DNA of 64,000 bases from Pomphorhynchus laevis. Its lineage: Eukaryota; Acanthocephala; Palaeacanthocephala; Echinorhynchida; Pomphorhynchidae. Positions 33,937 to 45,117 of the stretch are shown one piece after another. A program made the translations under genes and the position numbers. The notes under the pieces were generated by a model. It was given only the letters and a program-made list of their open reading frames with translations. It did not search any database and was not told where the DNA came from. How positions within the stretch are numbered: position 1 is the first letter of the stretch; each line of letters opens with the position of its first letter. The stretch spans positions 62,001-126,000 of the forward strand of contig WNNJ02003023.1 of NCBI GenBank assembly GCA_012934845.2, given 5' to 3'.

Positions 33937-34980
33937 GGTGTTGCTTGGCAGACTGGACTTTGATTCACTACTTTCAGTCCCAATGTCACTTCTAGACGAC
34001 CACGTTAGCATCAAAATGATGGAGTACCATAAGCACTAATCAGTAGAATAAAGTACTCACTGGCCGTTTCGGTTGCCTGTGTGACATTGTGAATAAAGGC
34101 GTTTCCAACACTTTTCTTAATTGACTGAGGCTTACGCTCTTTACCATATCGAATTGCTGGGCAGACCATCCTTAAACACTAGCCAGAGGTTGTTGCTGAA
34201 TTGTCGCTGTACTCGTTAGATCCGTAATAGATACGGCATGTATAATGTTAGTGACCGGATGTGCTGAGTAGCCAATGGTCCATGATTTCTTACGAAATAC
34301 GGCATTTGTAAAAAATGGTGTTGCATGTTAGACTGGACTTTGATTCAGGACTTTCAGTCACCATGTCACTTCTAGACGACCAATGAGTACCCGGCAACAC
34401 TCATCAGTAGAATGAAGTACCCACTGGTCGCTTCGGTTGTCTGTGTGACATTGTGAATAAAGGCGTTTCCGACACTGCTTAATTGTCTGAGGCTTAGCTC
34501 TTTACCAGATTGAATTGCTGTGCGGACCATCCTTAAACACTAGCCAGAGGCTGTTGCTGAATTGTCGCTGCACTCGTTGCATCTTTAATGGATACGGCAT
34601 GTATAATAGTAGTGCACAGATGTGCTGAGTAAATAACGGTCCAGGATTTCTTACGAAATACGGCATTTATACAAAATGGTAATTTTAAAAATATAATTAT
34701 GATTTTAAACGCGATTGTATTCAAATGTGCAACTTTAAAAGGCCTTGCAATATATTCTCGGATGCCTTTTGATATATTCTCGGAAATGCCCTTTAAATGT
34801 AATTAAATGGCATCATTAAAGGGAATGTAATTCCCTTTAAATATAATGCCCTTTTAGTATAATTGTGTTGCTTGACAGACTGGACTTTGATTCACTTCTG
34901 TCACCATGTCACTTCTAGACGACCACTTCAGCATCAAAATGATGAGTACCCGGCAACACTCATCAGTAGAGTGAAGTATT
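33937..34980. repeat. Tandem repeat, unit about 380 bp, 2.3 copies
   Basis: Unit 1 is about 33937-34316, unit 2 about 34317-34680, and a third partial unit about 34864-34980 after an AT-rich insert. Shared blocks: GACTGGACTTTGATTCA, GTCACTTCTAGACGACCA, GACATTGTGAATAAAGGCG and TTCTTACGAAATACGGCATT. Units differ by a few percent and small indels. No coding potential or known family recognised. Confidence 0.85.
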
Positions 34981-35453
34981 ATGAAGTATTATCATATTAA
35001 TATTATATATTAATATATTAAATATTATATTATAATATTATAATATAACAGTTAAATATTTCAACTGTTAAAAGTCTTTAAGTGTCATTTATTGTATTTT
35101 ATGAATAGTTTAATACAAAAAGTGGTGCATTCAATCGTTTAAATTGTTTCGATGTGATAATGACTGAATTCTTTATTGAACAATATTGAATTAATTATCC
35201 AAAATAGACTAAGTTCAAAGTAAATTTATGTTTATATTTTGTTAATTATCTAAATAAAAAACGAAATAATAAAAAACAAAATATAAAAATCGCCGACCCT
35301 GCCCTGCCAGGTAAAGGCAAAGAATAAGAATTATCTAAATAAACAACTCTAATTCAATGTATTATTATTCTTTAGATTGAATGAATTTTTTATTGAACAA
35401 TATATATTTATAAGTTTGAAAATTCATTTTTCTTAGGGATTAGACAACAAGAG
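34981..35453. other. AT-rich DNA without gene
   Basis: TATTAA-type low complexity at 34985-35050. Nothing else recognised. Confidence 0.6.
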
Positions 35454-36104
35454 TGAACCTCGAATTATTTCTTCATAAAATTTTTTGTATAAAAAGACAA
35501 TAGAAAGTATAAAATAGAAAGAAGACAGACTCTTTTCGCAACCATTTTCTGCACGTTTATATATTTGATTCAACTTGTTGAATTCGCAGAGTGGCATGCG
35601 CAAAATGCCGGATAAAACCATAATCGATTGTTAATGCTTTTGTGACGATGTTAATATGTATTCCATGTTTCAGATGAGCACTGACGAAGCCGTAACGCGG
35701 CAAAAGCTATGGCGAAATATATAATAACTAACTCCGGATTTGATCTGTTTAACTTTTACATCTTAACAACATGAAACTGAGAGATAAGCGGATATTTAAT
35801 TCTATTGTTAGATTAAATATTGCATGCAATAGAAAATTACGTTTCAATTATTCCGTGCTACACTGAGGTAGTTGATACATTCTGTTTACCTAAGACCAAA
35901 TCTTTTGGATGCCATTTTTCAACATTATAATTTGCAATTAAATGTCGAATGAACCTCGAATTATTTCTTCATTCGAATTTTTGTAACACTAATACAAAGA
36001 AGACAGACTATTTTCGCAAACAATTTCTGCACACTTGTATATTTGATTCAACTTGTTGAGTTCGCAGAGTGGCACGCGCAAAATGCCACATAAAATCATA
36101 GACA
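35454..36104. repeat. Direct repeats flanking a PLE-C 5' region
   Basis: Two runs of about 160 bp, 35454-35625 and 35949-36104, share GAACCTCGAATTATTTCTTC, GATTCAACTTGTTGA and CGCAGAGTGGCA. They differ by small indels. They flank the PLE-C 5' sequence at 35640-35870, an arrangement that could be Penelope-type terminal repeats or a local duplication. Confidence 0.75.
35640..35870 (+). mobile_element. PLE-C 5' end with decayed hammerhead and ORF start
   Basis: Homologous to the minus-strand text 15085-14890. In order: TGTGACGATGTT, a hammerhead-like stretch (CTGACGA, GCCGTAACGCGGC, AAAAGCTATGGC, about 35680-35713), and ATCTTAACAACATG. The ORF start follows as 'MKLRDKRIFNSIVRLNIACN'. Comparison of the two copies fixes where the element's leader and start codon lie. 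Confidence 0.7.
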
Positions 36105-36360
36105 CAACAGAATTGATAAGGAATTGCAGTACGTCTTTAATTGGTGTGAAAATGTTCCATAGCCTTTAAACTGACTTCGAAAATATAAGCGTGTGTTGTA
36201 AGTTCGTGCAATATTATGTACACAGAAATGCCATGTTAGATTTGATTCAATAGTGACATCTAAGACTTTTACACGTACTAGATTATAATTATTAAGCTCT
36301 GGATTCCTGCTAATATCGCTTTTGACATACTGTGCCCTTGCCCGCTTCCTCAACTACTCA
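36096..36360 (-). mobile_element. LINE RT C-terminal fragment, unplaced family
   Basis: An 85-codon frame with 'NLVRVKVLDVTIESNLTWHF', 'VHNIARTYNTRLYFRSQFK' and 'GTFSHQLKTYCNSL'. This is typical of the segment after the YADD box in jockey/CR1-like LINEs (LGVTIxxxLxWxxHV..I). It starts inside the second direct repeat. Nothing of the RT core is seen upstream. Confidence 0.65.
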
Positions 36361-37315
36361 TTGTGATATCCAAATCAATAAACTGATCGTAATTTAAGTA
36401 TTTAAGTAATGCAATTGCAGCAGCTTTTCAAACTATCGGTCTATTAGTCTGGCATGTACTTTATTTTACACATAATAGATTCTTAAGCTCAGATTTCTCG
36501 TTGAAAAGACGTACTCAGGTTTTCGTGGTGTAGATGTTCAATTGCATGCAGTGTTCTGTAAGCGAGGTCAGAACTGATGCACCAATTTGTATGACAGTAC
36601 TTATGCGTTGCATTAGGAATAAGCCAGCCCGCGGGTCGTCTACAAATCAGCAAAGCTTTTTGCTGAGCAAACGGAAGAAGTTAGATGCTTCCTTGCCAAT
36701 CGCACTAGTGATTTCGATGGCTTTGGGAATGAAATCCATCCCTAGTGCTGAAATTCCCTCGTACTTTATTCTCATTCAGCATTCAACTTTCGTAGCTACT
36801 GATCCAGTTCCTGTTAGAATTGAATTATTTTAGATTTTTATCACTTATAGTTTGATGGCGTAACACCGTTTTATGAGGTTAGTTTGTTCATTATACATTA
36901 TATTATTAACATCATGAACAATCGTGTTTTAATGTCTTTGTATTTGCATGGATGAACTGTGTGGTTAGAATCTTACTGTGTTCCCCTTCTATGTATTGTT
37001 TGATAGCGCCTTTTTATTAAAAACATTGAAACACAATGGTTCAGTCAACAACCTCCGAATTTTTAAATCGTTACTAATTAAGAAAGAAAATCCTGCCATC
37101 AATAGGAAAGATAAAGGGTTCGTTCGAAATCTTTGAATTTTTTGAACGACACTGCAATCTTAGAGTGACAGTTATAAACTGTCTACAGACTTAGCGATAT
37201 GGGGCATGAGCTACCCATATACAATGTTTTATGTTTTATTTTATATGTTTTTACTAGATGCTTTATAGATTTTATTATTCCAAAACTTTTTCGAAATCAT
37301 TTACAAATTAAATCA
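36361..37315. other. No recognised gene
   Basis: The moderate-GC stretch at 36530-36830 has a 99-codon frame (+) without any recognisable motif. The minus strand may hold more LINE debris but is not convincing. Confidence 0.5.
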
Positions 37316-37884
37316 GCTAACTGAATCTACGTATTGTTATATAATTATAAAATAAACAAAACATAATAATGCTAAATCAAAATTTAATAATTAAATAATA
37401 AAATTAATAATTGTTTTTAGATTTTCTATAATTTATATCAAGTTAAAAATATGAAATTTAAAATAAACGTCATTTTTATGAATTGACTAATAAATAACAG
37501 ACGTTGTATCAGAATAAGAATTAGAGGTCATCAGGAGGAACTGCTATGCTATCAGGTTTCGGCCCCTAACTCCTCTACCCAACATAGCAGCGGGGCCAAA
37601 TACATGCTAATGATGTATTTCCTCTGATAATAACTATCTAGTATCTTATTTTAATGCAAAGTATATTATTTATTATCCATCCATAAAAATTTGCCACTTA
37701 AGAGTTTAAATTTATTCTTTATATTATTGTGTTGATTTATATATTTTACTATTTTCTTCGTGATGTTATTCTTATAGTAACCTAGTTTAAAATATGTATC
37801 TATTAAATTATTTAAATGATTTTGAAGAAAACCAATATCGTTACAAATTATTACAATTCTTAAAATTTCATTATTGTAAACCAT
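37316..37884 (-). mobile_element. PLE-A 3' end (RT tail codons and noncoding tail)
   Basis: The reverse complement of the standard tail ends at the terminal motif (37316-37340). Its structured block is 37528-37628. The open 3' end of the RT is at 37884-37666 ('FLQNHLNNLIDTYFKLGYYK', then stop after WMDNK). It breaks off at 37884, where another TE end (37885-37955, GTACTGAGCAGTCCTTTTCA) begins. Confidence 0.85.
37528..37628 (-). ncRNA. PLE-A tail structured RNA, covarying copy
   Basis: On the minus strand the hairpin is AAATACAT/ATGTATTT. Compared with AAATACGT/ACGTATTT in other copies, a G-C pair has become A-T on both sides. The GGCCCC/GGGGCC and CTGCTATG/CATAGCAG helices are perfect. The TCAGAGG / CCTCCTGATGA closing strands are present. 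Confidence 0.65.
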
Positions 37885-38065
37885 CCCCGAAAATACAGAC
37901 TTTATTTATTTTTAGATATTTCGACTGTACTGAGCAGTCCTTTTCAATATAAAAATAGAAAAATAGACAAGTATATCATCAATATTTTCTCATAAATATT
38001 TTCCATTAAGAGTTTAAATTTATTTTAAATATTATTGTGTTTATTTTTATATTTTACTATTTCCG

Positions 38066-38230
38066 GCTGATAAAGGCGGTCGAATTGTAGTTTGGGATAC
38101 GAATGATTACATTAGAGAGTGTCAGCGACATCTGGAAGACACACCATACCAGAAAACCTCAAAACGTTAAGAAGCGTTTGGAAAATATTAATCATACAAT
38201 TAGTAGTGTTTTCCCAAAAAGATACCGTCA
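38066..38230 (+). mobile_element. Penelope-like RT fragment
   Basis: It encodes 'PADKGGRIVVWDTNDYI' followed by 'ECQRHLEDTPYQKT', the RT1 motif region of classic Penelope proteins (compare 'PADKGNKTVIW' in PLE-B). It is a short, broken remnant of another family than PLE-A. Confidence 0.7.
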
Positions 38231-39119
38231 GTTCTCTATAATAATATATCATCAACAATAAGTATCGAAGGTAAAATACAAGATACTCACCTGCGCGAGG
38301 AACGTGAGCAATTTTGAATCACCAAGCTGATGACGGATTTACAATTGAATAAAACACAGAGAATTAAATTGCAATAATATAATCAGTAGCAGGTGTGGAC
38401 ACAAAGTAATAAATATAAGATTTATGTATCGTGTAGTTTATATGTTATGCCGATATCATCCATACTTAAAATGTGTTGACTTTTTAGTGCATAAAAAATA
38501 ATAAAATAATTTTACGCTTGAAATATCGATGCCGCGTATTATGCACTTAGTGCATAATATTTAGACATTTAGATAATAATTGCAAATTGAGCAACAATTA
38601 TACAAATCACCATTTATATTAAATCTGATAGAATTACATTCGTGTGCCAACTTATGTTAGTTTTAAAAGACATTTTACTCACACGAGAACTGTAATAATT
38701 TATTTGACTTTTCAGCCAATCTCAGTGACACTTTTCCTGGTTATTGAGATCCGGAAAAAGATCAGTGATTATTTCCCTTTTAATCTCAGTAAAAAAAGGT
38801 CACTGAGAGTTGTTGAAATGCCAAAAACTATTACAGTTTTCGTTGCCTTGGAAAAGGTTTCGCTTGGAAACCGAAATATTGGTTTTAACAACAATAATGT
38901 TCTGTCGGCGGATGCCTTTTCTTCTTTCAACAATAACATTACCTGATTTGATATTAATTAAGATAAAATAGGAGTGTGTAGAATGCAGTGCAGAAATGTT
39001 AGTGCATACGGCAAACAGCCAATACTTTTGTTATTTTGTATAAAAAAAGCTATACCTCATAATGTTGTTTGAACATATTGTTCAAAAAGCTTTTGTATTT
39101 TAACTTTTTTATCAATCAA
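38231..39119. other. AT-rich DNA, no gene
   Basis: The frame at 38644-38946 has no motif. A retroelement-like end with GGAAACCGAAATATTGGTTT lies at 38870-38889. Confidence 0.55.
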
Positions 39120-39990
39120 ATAAGCTAAACTGAGTAAAATAAACAAAACATAATAATAATGCGAAATCAAAATTTAAAAATTAAATAATAAAATAAATAA
39201 TTGTTATACGATATTTTATAATTTAAATCAAGTTAAAATAAAAAAATGAAATTTAAAATAAACGTCATTTTTATGAATTGACTAATAAATAACAGACGTT
39301 GTATCAGAATAAGGATTAGAGGTCATCAGGAGGAACTGCTATGCTATCAGGTTTCGGTCCCTTAACTCCTCTACCCAACATAGCAGCGGGGCCAAATACA
39401 TGCTAATGATGTATTTCCTTTGATAAAACTATCTAGTATCTTATTCTAATAACAAAGTATATTATTTATTATCCATCCATAAAAATTTGGCACTTAAGAG
39501 TTTAATTATATTTTATATGATCTGGTATGCATGAATGCTCATGCAAAAATATGTTTCTTGTAAATTTAAATATGTTATCTTTACGATATAAATTAATAGT
39601 AGTTTTTTAGTTAATGTTAATTTATATTATATGTTTCTTGCAAATTTAAATATGTCATCTTTACGATATAAATTAATAGTAGTTTTAGTTAATGTTAATT
39701 TAATGTTCATATCTAGATATACACCTTCTTTATCATTAATATTGGTTTTGTTAAGAATAAGGCTTTCTGGATAAATGTGCTCACTAATTGAATAAAAATT
39801 ATTAGAATTAAATACACATATATCATCAATGTATCGAAACATATGTTTCATATATTTATATTGTTTAGATTTAGTTTTTACATAGTTATGAACAAATTCA
39901 TATTCTATAAAGCTTCAAAACAAGTCAGTATTAATTGGGCTACTATTACCTTCCATTGGAACACCTTTTACTTGTTTAAATATAGATTAT
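39120..39990 (-). mobile_element. PLE-A copy, reversed arm of head-to-head pair
   Basis: Tail with terminal region at 39120-39320, structured block 39323-39424 and stop-proximal codons. Then RT text including the 74-codon frame 39851-39627 ('MFRYIDDICVFNSNN', 'INDKEGVYLDMNIK') and part of the palm up to about 39990. A piece of RT text is repeated (about 39545-39605 and 39630-39700). Broken. Confidence 0.85.
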
Positions 39991-40985
39991 TTACTTTTAA
40001 ATAATTTTGATAAATCAAAATTATTTAAAAGTAGGGACATCTATATTTAGACAAGTGAAAGGTGTTCCAATGGGTGGTAATAGTAACTTAATTATAGCTG
40101 ACTTATTTCTAAACTTTATAAAATATGAATTTGTTCATAACTATGTAAAAACAAAATTTAAACAATATAAATATATGAAATATATGTTTCGATACATTGA
40201 CGATATTTGTATTTAACTTTTATAACTTGTATTCAATAAGCGAACAAATTTATTTAGGTATCCTTATTCTTAATAAAATCAATATTGATGATAAACATGG
40301 TATATATCTAGATATAAACATTAGATTTACGTCAATTCAAATCACTTTTATTTATATCGTGAAGATAACATATTTAAATTTACAAGAAACATATTTTTGC
40401 ATGAGCATTCATGCATACCATATAATATAAAATATAATACATTAAATAATGAAATTTTAAGAATTGCAACAATATGTAAAGATATTGGCTTTCTTCAAAA
40501 TCATTTAAATAATTTAATAGATACATATTTTAAACTTGGTTACTATAAAAAATATCTTCAAAGACAAAATCTTAAGATGTAGGAATATGGAATATAGGAA
40601 TATTTTTATGGATAATAAATAATATACTTTATATTAGAATAAGATACTCAATAATTAAATTTTATCAGAGAAAATACGTCATTAGCACGTGTTTGGCCCC
40701 GCTGCTTTGTTAGGTCGATGCATAGAGCTCGAAACATCATAACATAACAGTTCCTTCTGATGACTTCTAATCCTTATTCTGATACATCGTATGTTATTTA
40801 TTAGTTAATTCATAAAAATGACTTTTTAAATTTCAATTTTAAATGTTAACTTGATATAAATATAAATTGTATAAATTCTTATATAATTATTTGTTATTTA
40901 TAATTATTTATCTTTATTTTTATTTATATATAGTATAAAATATGTAGACTCAGTTATCTGATCTGATTCATAACCTTCTATTTTG
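39991..40985 (+). mobile_element. PLE-A copy, forward arm of head-to-head pair
   Basis: It starts in the RT ('LKVGTSIFRQVKGVPMGGNS'), runs through 'YIDDI', the thumb (40397-40560) and a rearranged 3' end to the tail block 40663-40763 and terminal motif at about 40940. It meets the reversed copy at about 39990-40010 within the same RT segment. The junction is therefore a short inverted repeat. Broken. Confidence 0.82.
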
Positions 40986-41380
40986 ATCTAAGATTGTGTC
41001 CATTTTTTAAGATAGAGCTATTTCTATTCCTTTTAAATGCGCTGTCACTATAAATGTCCTTTAGCATTCGTGTTGAAAACCTGACTAATAATAAACCTGA
41101 CCAATAATTTGGCTAACAGTCTTTGAGTAATTACCAGTTTTGTTTTTCGAGTGTTTTTTTTAATGTGTTTGTATCGTATTTGATTTCTTGCCTGTGATTT
41201 TATTTTCGGCATTCAGTCATCCATGTTAACACTTTCGGCATTTATTGTATTGATTTTTAGTCTAAGTAGTATCTATAAACTTTTTATTTGGCTCAAAAGA
41301 AGCTTGTATAGCTAGAAGAAAACATCTCTTAACATTTTTCAATCGCTTATTAGAAGCGTTTTCTGGATAAAGCAAGTCTA
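40582..41380 (+). repeat. About 800-bp duplication, copy 1
   Basis: Near-identical to 43099-43897 apart from a few single-base indels. It begins within the rearranged PLE-A 3' end (GAATATGGAATATAGGAATA) and covers the tail block and terminal motif. It then continues for about 400 bp into sequence that is not PLE-A (41000-41380, e.g. TCGAGTG, GGCATTCAGTCATCCATG). Confidence 0.9.
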
Positions 41381-42885
41381 ATAAAAAATCAACTCTGTGG
41401 ATTTTATTCGTTAAGAGAGCACACTTGCACAAAGTGTAGGACAGGCAAATACGTTATCTGCTTCTAGCGTAAACACTTCCCTCTGATAGTGAAATAACTT
41501 ACAAAAATTTTAGATTTTTATTATCAAACATTATTGGACGCGCAAGCTTCTTTACTTCTTCATGCTTGTTGAGATAATATTTAAATGGCTTCACATTGAC
41601 TCTTCGCTATTCACCGAATAATCACCATCAACAAATTGACAAAACGATACTTGATCATTTAGTGCTTAAGTCCTTCTGCTTACTCCAGTAAGAATGAAAA
41701 TTTCTTTAAAAATGAATTTGTATGCAATTTGGTAAAATCCAAAATTTATTAACAAAATTCATTTGATATTGTGTGATACCAACATTTTTACAAGTTTATT
41801 TTTTTCTGATTTGATATTTTTATCGTCTAGTCGTTACTGGAAATTTTTAAAACAATTTCCAAACATGTGACACTATTCCTTTAATCGATTACGAAAGCAT
41901 TGTAGTTTGCATTTTATGGACTACGAAGTTTTGTCGATTTATCAAGATACAAACTACATGGTATATTGTCTACTTCTTATCTATTTGACCTGTATCCTAA
42001 TATGTGAATGTTTATAATACCCGATTTGTCAAATTTAGTTTAATTTGTGCCCATGCAAATTTCAGTTACGACATCTTAAAAGTTTTCCCCGATCAATCAG
42101 TTTGCGATTGATTTAACAACGTTAGCTTATTATCTATTAGCTTACATACTCGAGGTCGTTTAACCACGTTGAAGACGTCAAACAAAAATGAACATGTCTT
42201 TGCGTTATTAATTTTTAAAAGGGAACATGTCGTTAAACTATGCCTGATTTGATTGATTTTATTGATTCAAGTGGATATGAAAAACGACATCCATTAACCG
42301 AATTACAACTTTACAAGTTTTAATTTGTTTTTATTTAATCGGTAGTCGCTATTTCATTTTGTTATATATTACCCGAATCACGTATTAACTTAAACTTTCA
42401 ACTTAAATGACTGGAATTTAATGTTATTTGAATTTTATAATTTAAATATCAAATGAATTTAATAATAACAATATTTCGATAGCTCTTTTTATCACCTTCA
42501 GGAACTTAGAAAACCTCTTATTCGGTTTATTACCGTTTAATAGTTTTATCACAAAAAATGTATGATACCTTTTCCTATCCTTAATCGCTATAACGATATA
42601 TCGATATAACAATATAACGATATATTTTGGTGTAATAATCTTTATTAAAATCTATGTATTGGTGATTTAAAGTGAGTTGTATAGCTAAACTATAAACTTT
42701 ACTAATGAGTTCTTATGTCAATTTATAGCTCTTCTAATTTAATCTTATTATCCTCATTGTATTAATATTTGAAAGCAACGTGTTAATTTCAACTAATTAG
42801 TTATGTAAATTTACAATCCTTCACATTTTATCTCATAATCCTCGTTTTATGCTGCAATTGAAAAAAAATGAAAATGTTATTCAAG
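41381..42885. other. AT-rich DNA, no gene
   Basis: 1.5 kb between the two duplication copies. No coding region supported. A short ACGATATATCGATATAAC run lies near 42595. Confidence 0.6.
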
Positions 42886-43098
42886 ATTATAATAGATACA
42901 TATTTTAAACTATGTTACCATAAAAATACTATCAAACAGAAACTAGTATAATAAATAAATCAACACCTTAATATTAAAAATAAATTTAAAATCATTAGCG
43001 GAAAATTTTTATGGATATATAATAAATAATATACTTTGTACTAGAATATTATACTATATAATCAAATTTCATCAGAGGAAATAGTCATTAACATGTAT
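42886..43098 (+). mobile_element. PLE-A RT 3' end fragment, cut by the duplication
   Basis: The last RT codons ('IDTYFKLCYHKNTI'-like to the stop) and the start of the tail (TTTCATCAGAGGAAATA) break at about 43098. There copy 2 of the 800-bp duplication begins. Confidence 0.75.
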
Positions 43099-43897
43099 GA
43101 ATATGGAATATAGGAATATTTTTATGGATAATAAATAATATACTTTATATTAGAATAAGATACTCAATAATTAAATTTTATCAGAGAAAATACGTCATTA
43201 GCACGTGTTTGGCCCCGCTGCTTTGTTAGGTCGATGCATAGAGCTCGAAACATCATAACATAACAGTTCCTTCTGATGACTTCTAATCCTTATTCTGATA
43301 CATCGTATGTTATTTATTAGTTAATTCATAAAAATGACTTTTTAAATTTCAATTTTAAATGTTAACTTGATATAAATATAAATTGTATAAATTCTTATAT
43401 AATTATTTGTTATTTATAATTATTTATCTTTATTTTTATTTATATATAGTATAAAATATGTAGACTCAGTTATCTGATCTGATTCATAACCTTCTATTTT
43501 GATCTAAGATTGTGTCCATTTTTTAAGATAGAGCTATTTCTATTCCTTTTAAATGCGCTGTCACTATAAATGTCCTTTAGCATTCGTGTTGAAAACCTGA
43601 CTAATAATAAACCTGACCAATAATTTGGCTAACAGTCTTTGAGTAATTACCAGTTTTGTTTTTCGAGTGTTTTTTTTAAATGTGTTTGTATCGTATTTGA
43701 TTTCTTGCCTGTGATTTTATTTTCGGCATTCAGTCATCCATGTTAACACTTTCGGCATTTATTGTATTGATTTTTAGTCTAAGTAGTATCTATAAACTTT
43801 TTATTTGGCTCAAAAGAAGCTTGTATAGCTAGAAGAAAACATCTCTTAACATTTTTCAATCGCTTATTAGAAGCGTTTTCTGGATAAAGCAAGTCTA
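43099..43897 (+). repeat. About 800-bp duplication, copy 2
   Basis: Matches 40582-41380 nearly base for base, including the PLE-A tail block (43179-43279) and about 400 bp of sequence beyond the element's end. Sharp boundaries on both sides. Confidence 0.9.
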
Positions 43898-44234
43898 TAT
43901 TAACCCTGATAACATGGCAATTCCTCCTGATGGCCTCTAATCGTTATATTGAGTCTACTTATAAAATACGTAGACTCAGTTATCTTATCTGATTTGTTCT
44001 ACTGGCAAGTTATTATTGACCTCTGGATTTTGTTTTTCTGGTAATATAACCAAAAATAAGTGAGACCTCATCAGCTGCTGTCTCAGACCTACATTTTACG
44101 TTTCGACACTTATTATCAGTGAACGGAGTAATTATTTATTATTTATAATTATTTAATTATTTATTATTTAATTATTTATTATTTAATTATTTATTTTATA
44201 AATAATTATTATTTTTCCCAGCAATAGTGGGCTA
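43898..44234. repeat. PLE-A tail end, terminal module and hammerhead-like text
   Basis: A tail piece with the terminal motif (about 43968) runs directly into the terminal module in plus orientation (GTTATTATTGACCTCTGG). At 44058-44110 the minus strand has GTCGAAAC, 25 nt, then CTGATGAGGTC, with CACTTATT/AATAAGTG pairing outside. 44125-44220 is an ATTATTTAATT-type repeat. Confidence 0.6.
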
Positions 44235-44390
44235 CAAAGAGAGACGGGGGCGTCTCTCTTTGAATTAAATTATGATATTTAATTCAAAATATCATAATTT
44301 AATATGATATTTAAATCATATTTAAATATCATAAATATGATATTTAAATCTCTCTTTAAATTATGATATTTTGAATTTCTTCAAAATCAT
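44235..44390. repeat. Cluster of nested palindromes
   Basis: CAAAGAGAGACG (44235-44246) pairs with CGTCTCTCTTTG (44251-44262). ATTAAATTATGATATT and its reverse complement follow around an 8-nt loop, and then several ATGATATTTAAA repeats. Confidence 0.85.
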
Positions 44391-44900
44391 TTAAATAATT
44401 TAATAGATACATATTTTAAACTAGGTTACTATAAAAATAACATCAAGCAGAAAATAGTAAAATATATAAATCAACACAATAATATAAAGAATAAATTTAA
44501 ACTCTTAAGTGACAAATTTTTATGGATGGATAATAAATAATATACTTTGTATTAGAATATAATACTAAATAATCAAATTCAAGCAGAAGAAATACGTCCT
44601 TAACACGTATTTGGCCCCGCTGCTATGTTGAGTAGAGGAGTTAGGGGGCCGAAACCTGATAGCATAGCAGTTCCTCTTTACGAATTCTAATCCTTATTCT
44701 GATACATCGTCTGTAATTTATTAGTCAATTCATAAAAATGACGTTTATTTTAAATTTTAATTTTTTATTTTAACTTGATATAAGTTATATAAATCTTAGT
44801 AATTATTAATTATTTACAATTATTTATTATTTAATTTAATTTAGCATTATTTTTTTAAATTTTATAATTATATTAAATATGTCATTTTTATAAACTAACA
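44375..44900 (+). mobile_element. PLE-A RT end and 3' tail
   Basis: It begins inside 'FLQNHLNNLIDTYFKLGYYK', reaches the stop after WMDNK at about 44540, and continues as a standard tail with structured block 44581-44680 (AAATACGT/ACGTATTT hairpin). It ends near 44885, about 230 bp upstream of the host gene. Confidence 0.82.
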
Positions 44901-45117
44901 ATTTAAAAAAGTAAATTTTCACCGATGGATATATCGATGCAAGTAGATAATTTTCTTTAAATTTCAATTGTGTTTATATTGATTGTTTTTATATTTTAAG
45001 AATAAACGGTAATATTAATTTGTAGATTGCAAGCGAATTAGTCTATGACATCAAAATGTTAAAATACTTTTTAAAATCATTAACCTTCTAGATTTAAAAA
45101 ATTGTCAAGTCTGTAAA

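Noticed and set aside
36534-36833. 99-codon open frame on the plus strand
   Set aside because: No motif, codon pattern or neighbour supports it. It may be antisense to LINE debris, but that is not convincing either.
38644-38946. 100-codon open frame
   Set aside because: No motif; its end overlaps a retroelement-like terminus (GGAAACCGAAATATTGGTTT).
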